DNA of 64,000 bases, from contig CATLFX010000006.1 of the NCBI GenBank assembly GCA_949935795.1, forward strand, positions 1 to 64,000, read 5' to 3'. Made by a program: the position numbers and the translations under genes. How positions within the stretch are numbered: position 1 is the stretch's first letter; the number at the start of each line of letters is the position of its first letter. Shown piece by piece: positions 56,500 through 64,000 of the stretch. The notes below the pieces were generated by a model, which saw nothing but the letters and a program-made list of their open reading frames with translations, was not told the origin of the DNA and did no database searches. This stretch comes from an uncultured Oscillospiraceae bacterium (GTDB lineage: Bacteria > Bacillota > Clostridia > Oscillospirales > Oscillospiraceae).

Positions 56500-58170
56500 T
56501 TACTTCAGGCCGTTCTCGTAGGCCTCGATCATCTTCTTGAACGTGTGACCCGTACGACGTTTAAGATTGGTGAGGTATTTGTCCGTGGTCTCGCCGGTGA
56601 AAATCTTGATCTGGAGGCGCATGGCCCCGTCCTCCTCGGGGGTCACAAAGATCTTGTCGATGTATTTGTCCACAAACTCTTTGTTGACGATGCCTTGGGC
56701 GGCGTCCCGCTCGGCCTCCCGGAGCACCCGGCGGATGGTGTCGATGTGCTTTTTGAACTCCGCCTTGGACAGCTGCTGCTGTTCCAGGTCATAGATCTGC
56801 CACTGGGCCTGGTCGATCTCCCGGTCGCACTCCTTGTTCATGGACAGGAAATCTTGGTCGGACAGCTGGCCCGCCGCGTTGTAGCCCAGCAGCTTGCTCT
56901 TCTTCTTCTGGGACAGCTCCACCTGCTGACGCAGGGCGTCGAGCTGTCGGGTCAGCTCTCCCCCGTCCTCCAGGGATCTGTACATCTCGATATATTCCTC
57001 TATCAGCGCCTCGGCGTTTGCCTCCGTCTCCCGGAACACCTCGAACAGCAGGGGTTTCAGTTCCTCCTCGTAGATCGCCACGGAGGCGCAGGAGTCCGCG
57101 CCGTTTTTGATCTTGCCGGAGCACACCCACTTGCTGTTTTTGTTCCCCGCCCGGTCCTTGGACTCCCGGCGGTAGTAGGCCGCGCCGCAGTGGGTGCAGA
57201 ACAGCTTTCCCGTCAAGAGGTTGGCGTGGTTGCAGATGCCCTGGCGGTTTTTCACGTCCTCGCTCCGCTTTTTGAGAACGGCGTTGGCCTGGTCCCACAG
57301 CTCCTCCTCCACGATGGCGGGGACGATCTCCCCTGTCTCGTCCTTGAACATCACCCACTCCTCCGGGGGGAGGAATTTCTGCTTTTTGGTGAACAGGTCG
57401 ATGACCTTCACCTTGTTACCCACGTAATAGCCTTTGTATTTGGGGTTGGAGATCATCCCGGACATGGTGGTGTGGGCGATCTTTTTGCCGTTGTGGTTGC
57501 GGTAGCCCTTCCCCCAGAACAGCGTTTCGATCTGCTTCATGGAGTATTCCCCGGTGGCGTACAGCTCGAACAGCTCCCGCACCATGGGGGCCTCTTCCTC
57601 GTCGATGACCAGCCGCCCCTTGTCCTTCTGATATCCGAAAATGCGGTTGTTGCCCAGCACCACGCTGTTTTTGATGGCCTGGGCATGGCCGAACTTCACC
57701 CGGCTGGACAGCTTGCGCAGCTCGTCCTGGGCGATGCCGGACATAATGGTCAGGCGCAGCTCGCTGTCCTCGTCGAAGGTGTTGATGTTGTCGTTCTGGA
57801 AGAATACACCCACGCCCGCCCCCAGCAGCTCCCGGGTATAGAGGATGGAGTCCAGCGTATTTCGGGCAAAACGGGTGATCTCCTTGGTGATGATGAGGTC
57901 AAAGAGGTCCGCCCTGCCGTCCTCCACCATGCGGTGGAAATTCTCCCGCTTCTTGGTGGTGGCGGCGGACAGGCCCTCGTCAATGTAGCCCTCCACATAC
58001 TCCCAGGCGGGGTTTTTGCGGATGAACTCCTCGTAGTAGGATATCTGATTGCCCAGGGAGTTGAGCTGTTCGTCGCTTTCGGAGGACACCCGGGCATAGA
58101 AAGTCACCCGGAGGGGGATGTCGTATATGCTCCTGGTCTTGAGCTGCTGGCGTACGGTGTGTATGTCCAT
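56500..58170 (-). CDS. large serine recombinase
   Basis: 556 residues. Resolvase catalytic domain (about 20-170): FYARVSSESDEQLNSLGNQ with the nucleophilic Ser, then DEGLSAATTKKR, TKEITRFARN and DELRKLSSRVKFG. The recombinase domain (180-290) has NRIFGYQKDKG and YKGYYVGNK. A zinc ribbon (CTHCGAAYYRR and later Cys) and a long coiled coil follow. Members excise or insert integrative elements or act as DNA-inversion switches. No other element genes lie beside it, so it is either orphaned or domesticated. A TTGCAT-17-TATAAT promoter precedes it. No frameshift is visible. Confidence 0.93.
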   Translation of the reverse strand: MDIHTVRQQLKTRSIYDIPLRVTFYARVSSESDEQLNSLGNQISYYEEFIRKNPAWEYVEGYIDEGLSAATTKKRENFHRMVEDGRADLFDLIITKEITRFARNTLDSILYTRELLGAGVGVFFQNDNINTFDEDSELRLTIMSGIAQDELRKLSSRVKFGHAQAIKNSVVLGNNRIFGYQKDKGRLVIDEEEAPMVRELFELYATGEYSMKQIETLFWGKGYRNHNGKKIAHTTMSGMISNPKYKGYYVGNKVKVIDLFTKKQKFLPPEEWVMFKDETGEIVPAIVEEELWDQANAVLKKRSEDVKNRQGICNHANLLTGKLFCTHCGAAYYRRESKDRAGNKNSKWVCSGKIKNGADSCASVAIYEEELKPLLFEVFRETEANAEALIEEYIEMYRSLEDGGELTRQLDALRQQVELSQKKKSKLLGYNAAGQLSDQDFLSMNKECDREIDQAQWQIYDLEQQQLSKAEFKKHIDTIRRVLREAERDAAQGIVNKEFVDKYIDKIFVTPEEDGAMRLQIKIFTGETTDKYLTNLKRRTGHTFKKMIEAYENGLK

Positions 58171-58203
58171 CGCGGGTCCTCCAAAGTTCGTTTTATCATG
58201 ATT

Positions 58204-58232
58204 ATTATAGCAGTAGTTTTTCTAAAATGCAA
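58204..58232 (-). promoter_or_regulatory. recombinase promoter
   Basis: Minus strand TTGCAT, 17 bases, TATAAT, then GGAGGACCCGCG before the ATG. Confidence 0.7.
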
Positions 58233-58547
58233 GTGCTGTGCCGTCTTTGCGTCAACCCTTCCGATATGGCAAAATAGATTCAGCAAAGCCTTTCACAGAG
58301 CACTATCATCTCTCAACGCTGCGGCCAAACGATCAAAGGACCGAAATCGAACGGCATTCCCGCTCTGCAATTACCAAAGCGGGGCAGCCTGGCCTCACTG
58401 CTCTACGGAACTGTTGAATACTGACGATGTATTTTTTGATCCGCAAGCGGACAAGATAATACGGAAGCCGTGCCGGCCATGGCATCAACCGTTTCCAAGC
58501 AGATCCCAAGTACATATTATAACTGAAACGGCACGGGGGAAAGCCAT
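58233..58547. other. non-coding stretch with mixed base use
   Basis: No gene supported. Base composition is lower in GC than the surroundings and no frame stays open with a ribosome site. It may hold an attachment site or decayed ends of the element that brought the recombinase; I cannot show either. Confidence 0.4.
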
Positions 58548-58694
58548 ATGTCCACGATCCTTACGAAAGAACAGGCCGCCCGGCAGATCTGGCTGCTTTA
58601 TTTCAACCGGACATTGCTGGAACGGGGCGTCATCACAGAAAAGCAGCACAACCAGATGAAAGTGAAGATCCTGAGTCAGCCCGGCAGCGGCTGA
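58548..58694 (+). CDS. 48-residue SHOCT-like small protein
   Basis: Too short for the ORF track. ATG behind GGGGGAAAG; 48 codons to TGA. The sequence (MSTILTKEQAARQIWLLYFN, then RTLLERGVITEKQHNQMKVK) has the LLExGxITxxxxxxMKxKIL pattern of SHOCT-like motifs, which occur as small proteins near recombinases of clostridial integrative elements. Divergent from the serine recombinase and followed by a terminator, which supports a real gene. Confidence 0.65.
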   Translation: MSTILTKEQAARQIWLLYFNRTLLERGVITEKQHNQMKVKILSQPGSG

Positions 58695-58715
58695 GCTCCG
58701 AACTCATGGCAAAAG

Positions 58716-58752
58716 GCGCCGCCTGTGCAATACCGGACACAGGCGGCGCTTT
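58716..58752 (+). terminator. terminator of the small SHOCT-like gene
   Basis: 12-bp stem GCGCCGCCTGTG/CACAGGCGGCGC with a 10-base loop and TTT, 21 bases after the stop. Confidence 0.75.
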
Positions 58753-58897
58753 GCTGCTGCTCTGCACTTTTTTGCTGTGGGCCAGCCGCTTAAACCTGAA
58801 ATTATATGAAATTGTAAGAAAACGCCGAAGAAATTTTGTCGTTTTTGAGCGGGGGGGTGTAACAACAATCAGGTGCTGCCTTGCTCGAAAAGAGTGT

Positions 58898-59653
58898 TTA
58901 CGATTTGCTGTTTCTGTTGCGGACAAACACTTGGGTGCCCTGGTATTTGGCGTTGTGCCGTTCGTCGATCTCGAAGCCGTCCAGGGCGGCGATGAATTTG
59001 GACAATTTCGCGTATCCATAGTTGCGAGAATCGAAATCCGGCTGTTTTTTGATGAGCAGAGTTCCCAGGTCGCCCAGGTAGGCGTAGCCGTCCTCGTCGG
59101 CCAGGTCCTCCACCGACTGGGCAATGAGCTCCTGAACGGTGAGGGCGGGGGACTCTGCGGGAGAGGTTTTCTTTTTGGCGCTCTTCCCCGCTGGAGCGGA
59201 GGGCTCCGGCTTTTCCGCAGCCTTCAGCGACTCGATGTACACGAACTTGTCACAGGCCACAATGAAGGGTTTGGGGGTTTTCTTCTCTCCCATGCCGTAC
59301 ACCTTCATCCCCGCCTCCCGCAGCCGGGTGGCCAGCCGGGTGAAATCGCTGTCGCTGCTCACCAGCACAAAGCCGCCGCAGTTGCCGGAGTACAGGATGT
59401 CCATGGCGTCGATGATCATGGCGGAGTCGGTGGCGTTTTTGCCGGTGGTGTAGCTGTACTGCTGGAAGGGGGTGATGGCGTGCTCCAGCAGCAGGGGCTT
59501 CCAGCTGCCCATGTTGGGGGCGGTCCAGTCGCCGTAGATGCGCTTGATGGTGGCCGAGCCGTATACCGCCACCTCCGCCATGATCTCCCGCAGGGCGGTG
59601 CGGGGGGCGTTGTCCGCGTCGATGAGGACGGCAAGGCGAAGTTCGCTTTCCAT
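58898..59653 (-). CDS. NYN domain nuclease with C-terminal OST-HTH/LOTUS domain
   Basis: 251 residues from the ATG at 59653 (AAAGGAG upstream), not the track's 59803. NYN fold (1-150) with the acidic site LAVLIDADNAP, DSAMIIDAMDIL and FVLVSSDSDFTRLATRL, typical of LabA/DUF88 RNases. A charged linker (about 160-185) leads to a LOTUS/OST-HTH domain (LTVQELIAQSVEDLADEDGY to IAALDGFEIDE), which binds RNA. The likely role is RNA processing or decay; the target is unknown. It stands alone. Confidence 0.88.
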   Translation of the reverse strand: MESELRLAVLIDADNAPRTALREIMAEVAVYGSATIKRIYGDWTAPNMGSWKPLLLEHAITPFQQYSYTTGKNATDSAMIIDAMDILYSGNCGGFVLVSSDSDFTRLATRLREAGMKVYGMGEKKTPKPFIVACDKFVYIESLKAAEKPEPSAPAGKSAKKKTSPAESPALTVQELIAQSVEDLADEDGYAYLGDLGTLLIKKQPDFDSRNYGYAKLSKFIAALDGFEIDERHNAKYQGTQVFVRNRNSKS

Positions 59654-59754
59654 GTCGGTTCTCCTTTGAATGTGTTGATATAGTATATCACATATGGGAG
59701 GGAAAGGCCAGGGCAAAAAGACTCGTAAAATGGGACGTGTCCGGGCCTTTGTAA

Positions 59755-59812
59755 AAAACAGCCCCGCCGCGGAGGGACAGACGGCACATACCTGATCCCT
59801 CAACGGCGGGGT
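59755..59812 (-). terminator. terminator of the fakA gene
   Basis: Long stem CCCCGCCG...CGGCGGGG with inner GAGGGA/TCCCTC pairing; on the minus strand it is followed by TGTTTTTT, about 60 bases after the fakA stop. Confidence 0.7.
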
Positions 59813-59874
59813 TTGGTCTTTAAAATGGTTATTGGATGGTATCCTGTTTCTGCCCTGACGCTGCCGCCCGCTGC

Positions 59875-61560
59875 TTATTCAGCGGAGATCATATAGTAGT
59901 AGACGGGCTGGCCGCCGGACAGCAGGGTGATTTCGGCGCTGGGACACGCCTTCTGGAAAATGGACAGCGCCTCGTTGGCCTGGTCCTCGGTCACGTCCTC
60001 GCCGTAGAAGATGCTGATGAATTCGGCGTTCTGCTGGCTGTCCGCCTTGGCCAGCCGTTCCAGCAGGGAGCCGATAGCCCGGTCAGTGCCGAACAGCTGG
60101 CCCTCCGCCAGGGCCATGTAGTCTCCCTCGTGGATGTCGAAGCCGTCGAAGTCGGAGTCCCGGGCGGCGTAGGTGACCTCGGAGGTGCGCACGTTCTTCC
60201 GGGCCTCCTCCATGGCGGCGGCGTTGGCCTCGGTGTCCGCCTCCGGGTCCAGCACCAGCATGGCGGAGATGCCCTGGGGCACGGTGCGGGTGGGCACCAC
60301 CACCACCTCTTTGCCCTCGATGAGGCCCACGCACTGTTGGGCGGCCATGATGATGTTCTTGTTGTTGGGCAGGACAAACACCACCTCGGCGGGGGTGCGG
60401 GCGATCTCCCGCAGGATGTCCTCGGTGGAGGGGTTCATGGTCTGGCCGCCGGAGATGATCCCGTCCACCCCCAGGTCGCGGAAGACGGAGGCCATGCCCT
60501 CGCCGGCGCTGACCGCCACCACGCCGTACTTCTTTTCCGGGGCGGCGATGGCCTCCCCCTGGGCCTCCTGGGCCTCCAGCTCGGCCTCAATTTGCTCCAG
60601 GTCGTCAGTGCTCTGGGCCTGCTTGCCCGCGGCCAGCTCCTCGGCCTGGGTGCGCATGTTCTCGATCTTGGCCAGCTCCAGGGTGCCGTACTTCTGGGCC
60701 TCGGACAGGGCCGCGCCGGGGATGTCGGTGTGGACGTGGACCTTGAAGGCCTCGTCGTCCTCGCCGATGACCAGGCTGTCGCCGATGCTGTTCAGGTAGG
60801 AGCGGAAGGGCTCGATGGACTTGTTGGCGGTCTTGCGGACGATAAACACCGTGTCAAAGGTGAAGGTGATGTCCTCCTCGGACAGGGCGGCAAAGTCGGC
60901 GGACTCCTTCACGGGCAGGGAGTCGTCCTCCTCGGCGGGGACGGGCAGGCCCCGCAGCTCGTCCAGCATGCCCTGGAGGATGGTGAGGAAGCCTTTGCCC
61001 CCCGCGTCCACCACCCCGGCTTTTTTCAGCACCGGGTTCTGGTTCACCGTGTCGGCCAGGGCAACCTGTCCCTGGTTGATGGCGGCCTCCAGCACCGCCT
61101 CCACGCTGTTGTGCTCCTGGGCGGCCTCGGAGGCCTTGGCGGCGGCCAGCCGGGACACGGTGAGAATGGTGCCCTCGGCGGGCTTCATCACCGCCTTGTA
61201 GGCGGCGGACACGCCCTCATTGAGGGCGGCGGCGAACGCCACGCCGTCCGCCTCGTCCTTCTCCTTGAAGCCCTTGGACACCCCCCGGAACAACAGGGAC
61301 AAAATCACGCCGGAGTTTCCCCGAGCTCCCCGGAGCAGGGCGGAGGCGTTGATGGAGGCCGCTTTGCCGATGGACTGGGCGGGCTTCTTTTTCGCCTCGG
61401 CGGCGGCGGTGCCGATGGTGAGGGACATATTGGTGCCGGTGTCCCCGTCGGGGACGGGGAACACGTTCAGATCGTTGATGGCCTGCTTCTGGGCGTTGAT
61501 GGAGGCGGAGCCGTGGATGACCATGCGCTGGAACAGCGCGCCGTCAATGATATCTACCAT
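59875..61560 (-). CDS. fakA: fatty acid kinase catalytic subunit, DAK2/DegV-related (YloV)
   Basis: 561 residues. DAK2 (DhaL-like) domain 1-205 with the nucleotide/Mg motif NVFPVPDGDTGTNMSLT and LRGARGNSGVILS. A middle linker rich in Glu/Ala (about 320-350) and a C-terminal FakA/DegV-like region (VAVSAGEGMASVFRDLGVDGIISGGQTMNPSTEDIL). Family members phosphorylate fatty acids bound by a FakB/DegV protein, or act as dihydroxyacetone-kinase relatives. The preceding Asp23-family gene is its usual partner (YloU-YloV). No FakB in the window. Confidence 0.88.
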   Translation of the reverse strand: MVDIIDGALFQRMVIHGSASINAQKQAINDLNVFPVPDGDTGTNMSLTIGTAAAEAKKKPAQSIGKAASINASALLRGARGNSGVILSLLFRGVSKGFKEKDEADGVAFAAALNEGVSAAYKAVMKPAEGTILTVSRLAAAKASEAAQEHNSVEAVLEAAINQGQVALADTVNQNPVLKKAGVVDAGGKGFLTILQGMLDELRGLPVPAEEDDSLPVKESADFAALSEEDITFTFDTVFIVRKTANKSIEPFRSYLNSIGDSLVIGEDDEAFKVHVHTDIPGAALSEAQKYGTLELAKIENMRTQAEELAAGKQAQSTDDLEQIEAELEAQEAQGEAIAAPEKKYGVVAVSAGEGMASVFRDLGVDGIISGGQTMNPSTEDILREIARTPAEVVFVLPNNKNIIMAAQQCVGLIEGKEVVVVPTRTVPQGISAMLVLDPEADTEANAAAMEEARKNVRTSEVTYAARDSDFDGFDIHEGDYMALAEGQLFGTDRAIGSLLERLAKADSQQNAEFISIFYGEDVTEDQANEALSIFQKACPSAEITLLSGGQPVYYYMISAE

Positions 61561-61589
61561 AGTCGGAAGTCCTCTCTTTCTGGGCCGGG

Positions 61590-61940
61590 TTAACCGATCA
61601 CCATGGAATCCACGCAGACGTTGACGCTGCGCACCTCCACCCCGGTGAGGCGGTGGACGTTATATTTCACTTCGTTCTGGATGGACTCGCCCACCGCCAT
61701 CAGGTTCACCCCGTTGTCCACGATAATATGGAGGTCGATGGAGATGGAGTGGTCGTCGTTGTAGACGATTTTGACGCCCTTGGACATGGACTCCTTGCGC
61801 AGCAGGTGGACCAGGCCGTCAGTTCTGGAGCGGAACGCCATGCCCTTGACGCCGTAGCAGCTGGTGGCCACCGCCCCGGTGAGGTTGGAGTACACGTCGC
61901 TGGTGACCCGGACGAGACCCTTTTCAGTTTGTATTTTCAT
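61590..61940 (-). CDS. Asp23/Gls24 family protein (YloU)
   Basis: 116 residues from the ATG at 61940 (AAGGAAGG upstream). DUF322 core: GLVRVTSDVYSNLTGAVATSCYGVKGMA and ISIDLHIIVDNGVNLMAVGESIQNEVKYNVHRLTGVEV. These small proteins are linked with envelope stress and usually precede fakA (yloV), here by 29 bases. Exact function unknown. Confidence 0.9.
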   Translation of the reverse strand: MKIQTEKGLVRVTSDVYSNLTGAVATSCYGVKGMAFRSRTDGLVHLLRKESMSKGVKIVYNDDHSISIDLHIIVDNGVNLMAVGESIQNEVKYNVHRLTGVEVRSVNVCVDSMVIG

Positions 61941-61994
61941 GGGAACCTTCCTTTCTTTACCTGCAAGAGGGTTGCCTTCCAATTTTGCTATCCT

Positions 61995-62023
61995 ATTGTA
62001 TTCCATTTCCGCTGAAAATACAA
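61995..62023 (-). promoter_or_regulatory. promoter of the yloU-fakA operon
   Basis: Minus strand TTGTAT, 17 bases, TACAAT, about 55 bases before the start. Confidence 0.6.
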
Positions 62024-62131
62024 GTCTGTTTTCTCACCGCGGGTTTGGGCTTTTCCGCCGCTTTTTTAGATAAATAGACCAAAAAGGCGTTCCGGCGGCC
62101 CGTGGACGGCGTTCCGGCGGGCTTCTTTTGC

Positions 62132-62160
62132 TTGCGCGGAGGGAAAAGACCTGCTATAAT
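62132..62160 (+). promoter_or_regulatory. promoter of the WYL regulator gene
   Basis: TTGCGC, 17 bases, TATAAT; AAAGGAGGGG and ATG at 62219 follow. Confidence 0.55.
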
Positions 62161-62218
62161 ATCCCTGTTTATCGGACTGTATTTTTGCTAGGATGTGGGG
62201 TGAAAGGAGGGGTTGGCC

Positions 62219-63265
62219 ATGGCCAAGAGCGCCAATCAGAAACGGAAGCTCCTGCTGCTGGCCAAGCTGCTGCTGGAGCGCAGCGACGACGAGCACCCGT
62301 TGACCCGGCAGGAGATGCAGGAGGAGCTGAGCCTGTGGGGGCTGAGTGCCGAGCGCAAAACCATTTATGACGATATGGACCAGCTCAGGGAGCTGGGGCT
62401 GGACGTGCAGTCCCGCCGGGGGCGGAACGGGGGCTGGTACATCGGGGCCAGGGACTTCGAGCTGGCCGAGCTGAAACTGCTGGTGGACGCGGTGCAGTCC
62501 AGCCGGTTTCTCACCAGGCGCAAAAGCGAAGCGCTGATCCACAAGCTGGAGGGGCTGACCAGCGTCTATCAGGCCCGGCAGCTCCAGCGGCAGGTGTACG
62601 TGGACCGGCGGGTCAAAACCATGAACGAGAGCATCTTCTATAACGTGGACAAGCTCCAGGGGGCCATTGCGGTCAATAAGGTGGTGTCTTTCCGCTATTT
62701 TGAGTACAATATCCAGCGGGAGCGGGTGTTCCGCCGGGAGGGGGGCCGGTACAAGCTGACCCCCTACGGCCTCATCTGGGACAGCGAGAACTACTATCTG
62801 GCAGGATGGGACGAGCTGCACCAGGAGGTGCGCCACTACCGGGTGGACAAGATGTCGGACATCGTGGTCTCCCAGACGGAGGGCCATCCCCGGGGAAAGT
62901 GGACGGCGGAGGGCTATACCCGGAAGCACTTCGGCATGTTCTCCGGCAGGCCCTGCCAGCTGCGGCTGCGGTGTGAGAACCGGCTGGCCGGCGTGGTCAT
63001 CGACCGTTTCGGGATGGAGGTATCCCTGGTCCCCGATGGGGACAGCCATTTTACCGCCGCTGTGGACCTGGTGGTCAGCCCGCCCCTGTGGGGGTGGCTG
63101 TTCGGCCTGGGGCCGGGGGTGGAGGTGCTGGGCCCGGACTGGGCGGCGGCGGATTTTGCCGCCCGGCTGGAGCAGGCGGCGGCGCTGTACCGGGGCCGCC
63201 TGTCCGGCTGTGGAGAGGAAAAAAAGACGGAGGAAAAACCGCCGGAGGAGTGCCGGGAGGAATAA
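62219..63265 (+). CDS. WYL-domain transcriptional regulator
   Basis: 348 residues from the ATG at 62219 (the track's TTG at 62213 overlaps the spacing to AAAGGAGGGG). N-terminal HTH (KLLLLAKLLLERSDDEHPLTRQEMQEELSLWGLSAERKTIYDDMDQLRELG), then a WYL domain with GLIWDSENYYLAGWDEL and YRVDKMSDIVV, and a WCX-type C-terminus. WYL proteins sense nucleic-acid or small ligands and often control DNA repair or defence; no such genes are adjacent. The ligand and targets are unknown. Confidence 0.9.
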   Translation: MAKSANQKRKLLLLAKLLLERSDDEHPLTRQEMQEELSLWGLSAERKTIYDDMDQLRELGLDVQSRRGRNGGWYIGARDFELAELKLLVDAVQSSRFLTRRKSEALIHKLEGLTSVYQARQLQRQVYVDRRVKTMNESIFYNVDKLQGAIAVNKVVSFRYFEYNIQRERVFRREGGRYKLTPYGLIWDSENYYLAGWDELHQEVRHYRVDKMSDIVVSQTEGHPRGKWTAEGYTRKHFGMFSGRPCQLRLRCENRLAGVVIDRFGMEVSLVPDGDSHFTAAVDLVVSPPLWGWLFGLGPGVEVLGPDWAAADFAARLEQAAALYRGRLSGCGEEKKTEEKPPEECREE

Positions 63266-63331
63266 CCCGGCCATAAAATGGGAAGACTGTGCCAAAACGG
63301 GGCCGGCGGCCCGAAATTGGAGGGACTTTCC

Positions 63332-63991
63332 ATGGAGCGTACACAGCTGGGACGGGACTATTACGAGCTGGGTCTGTCGCTGGGCAGGCTGGGCACGGTG
63401 CTGATTGGAAGCGGCGGCGGCTCGCTGGCCCGGGCGCTGGCCCGGACGGCGGGGTGCGGCGCGGCGCTGGCCGGGGGCGAGGTGAAATTTCACGACGGGA
63501 CCTGCGCCGCCTGCGGGGCGTGGCTGGCGGGGTACTATGGCGTGCCCGCGGCCCTCTTTGTCCGGCAGGAGGGGGGGCTGGTGGAGCGCCTCCTGCTCAA
63601 TGGCGAGGGAAAACCCTTCACACCCGTTGAGGATCACGGAACGCTTCCCGCCTGTACCGGGGAGTGGGATCTGTTGGCCGGGACGGACTGCGCCTGGGCG
63701 GCCAGCCGGGCGGGGGAGTACCGGGGAGAGCTGGGACCGGCCTGCGCTCAGGGCCCCGCCGCCCTCACCCTGGCTCTGGAGCGGCTGGGCTATCAGGTGT
63801 CCCGCACCCCCGTCCCAGGCGCGCCCCTGTTCGTCAGCGACCGGGAGGGCTTTACGCTGCGGGCGGAGGAGGGAGGCTGGTCCTTCCGCCTCCAAGGGCG
63901 GGACGCTTTGGAGGGGCTGGCGGACTACGTCCGGCGGCCTCAGGCGGTGCCCGCCTTCCGTCCGGGGCAGGGAGGAAAAACGCAGAGTTAA
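63332..63991 (+). CDS. hypothetical protein
   Basis: 219 residues from the ATG at 63332 (TTGGAGGGA upstream); the track's 63278 start overlaps no ribosome site. Opens MERTQLGRDYYELGLSLGRLGTVLIGSGGG, with a Cys pair CAACGAWL near 56. The mixed alpha/beta pattern and GSGGG loop suggest a sugar-phosphate or nucleotide fold, but I do not recognise a family. It may continue an operon with the WYL gene 66 bases upstream. Ends just inside the window. Confidence 0.55.
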   Translation: MERTQLGRDYYELGLSLGRLGTVLIGSGGGSLARALARTAGCGAALAGGEVKFHDGTCAACGAWLAGYYGVPAALFVRQEGGLVERLLLNGEGKPFTPVEDHGTLPACTGEWDLLAGTDCAWAASRAGEYRGELGPACAQGPAALTLALERLGYQVSRTPVPGAPLFVSDREGFTLRAEEGGWSFRLQGRDALEGLADYVRRPQAVPAFRPGQGGKTQS

Positions 63992-64000
63992 AGAGGGCAT

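Overview
The window looks like a chromosomal segment of a GC-rich, anaerobic Gram-positive gut bacterium of the Oscillospiraceae/Clostridia (Flavonifractor, Lawsonibacter or Oscillibacter-like). Evidence: pyruvate:ferredoxin oxidoreductase and rubrerythrin (anaerobe), F-type ATP synthase, lipoprotein sugar-binding proteins with a YesM/YesN-type two-component system, an SLH-domain surface protein, the YloU/FakA gene pair, sigma-A promoters of TTGACA-17-TACAAT type, and strong GC codon bias. The genus is an inference; no rRNA or tRNA gene is present to fix it.

Layout. 1-3220: end of an atp operon (alpha partial, gamma, beta, epsilon). 3.2-7.7 kb: an exported-type endonuclease/phosphatase-fold protein, a Na/Pi cotransporter with PhoU-like tail and a MATE exporter. 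7.7-10.9 kb: a 1069-residue protein made of 27 gapless SEL1 repeats. 10.9-12.3 kb: an RlmA-like rRNA methyltransferase bracketed by two inverted 168-bp repeats, the second of which supplies the stop codon of the next gene. 12.3-17.8 kb: an ECF sigma/anti-sigma-like pair, then a signalling cluster (REC-GGDEF, stand-alone PAS, hybrid histidine kinase). 18-22 kb: aldo/keto reductase with ferredoxin domain, PHP phosphoesterase, rubrerythrin with a Fur/PerR-type box, uridine phosphorylase. 22-28.3 kb: a secreted M60-type peptidase with a dockerin, coupled to an SLH protein. 28.3-33.4 kb: small membrane proteins and lipoproteins, an HTH/DUF2975 pair, CPBP protease plus sirtuin, and a decayed recombinase remnant between inverted hairpin repeats. 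33.4-38.7 kb: nifJ and the divergent comM-like gene.

38.7-54.3 kb is a uronate-glycan utilisation locus: DUF624 protein, heparinase II/III-type lyase, GH88 unsaturated uronyl hydrolase, two ABC permeases and a lipoprotein binding protein on one strand; a divergent YesM-type kinase and AraC-type response regulator (frameshifted at a C6 run); then eda(-VOC fusion), kdgK and uxaC, with a divergent GntR/FCD regulator. The expected logic is: import of oligosaccharide, intracellular lyase and GH88 cleavage to unsaturated uronate, and entry through KDG and KDPG to pyruvate and triose phosphate. KduI/KduD, the fructuronate/tagaturonate reductases and dehydratases, sulfatases and the transporter ATPase are not in the window.

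54.4-64 kb: an SGNH-like/NodB deacetylase fusion, an orphan large serine recombinase with a divergent 48-residue SHOCT-like small ORF, a NYN-LOTUS protein, FakA and its Asp23-family partner, a WYL regulator and an unrecognised protein. I saw no tRNA, rRNA, CRISPR array or phage structural gene. The points most worth following are the dockerin/SLH gene pair, the inverted 168-bp repeats around the methyltransferase, the triad-organised SEL1 protein and the frameshifted regulator of the uronate locus.
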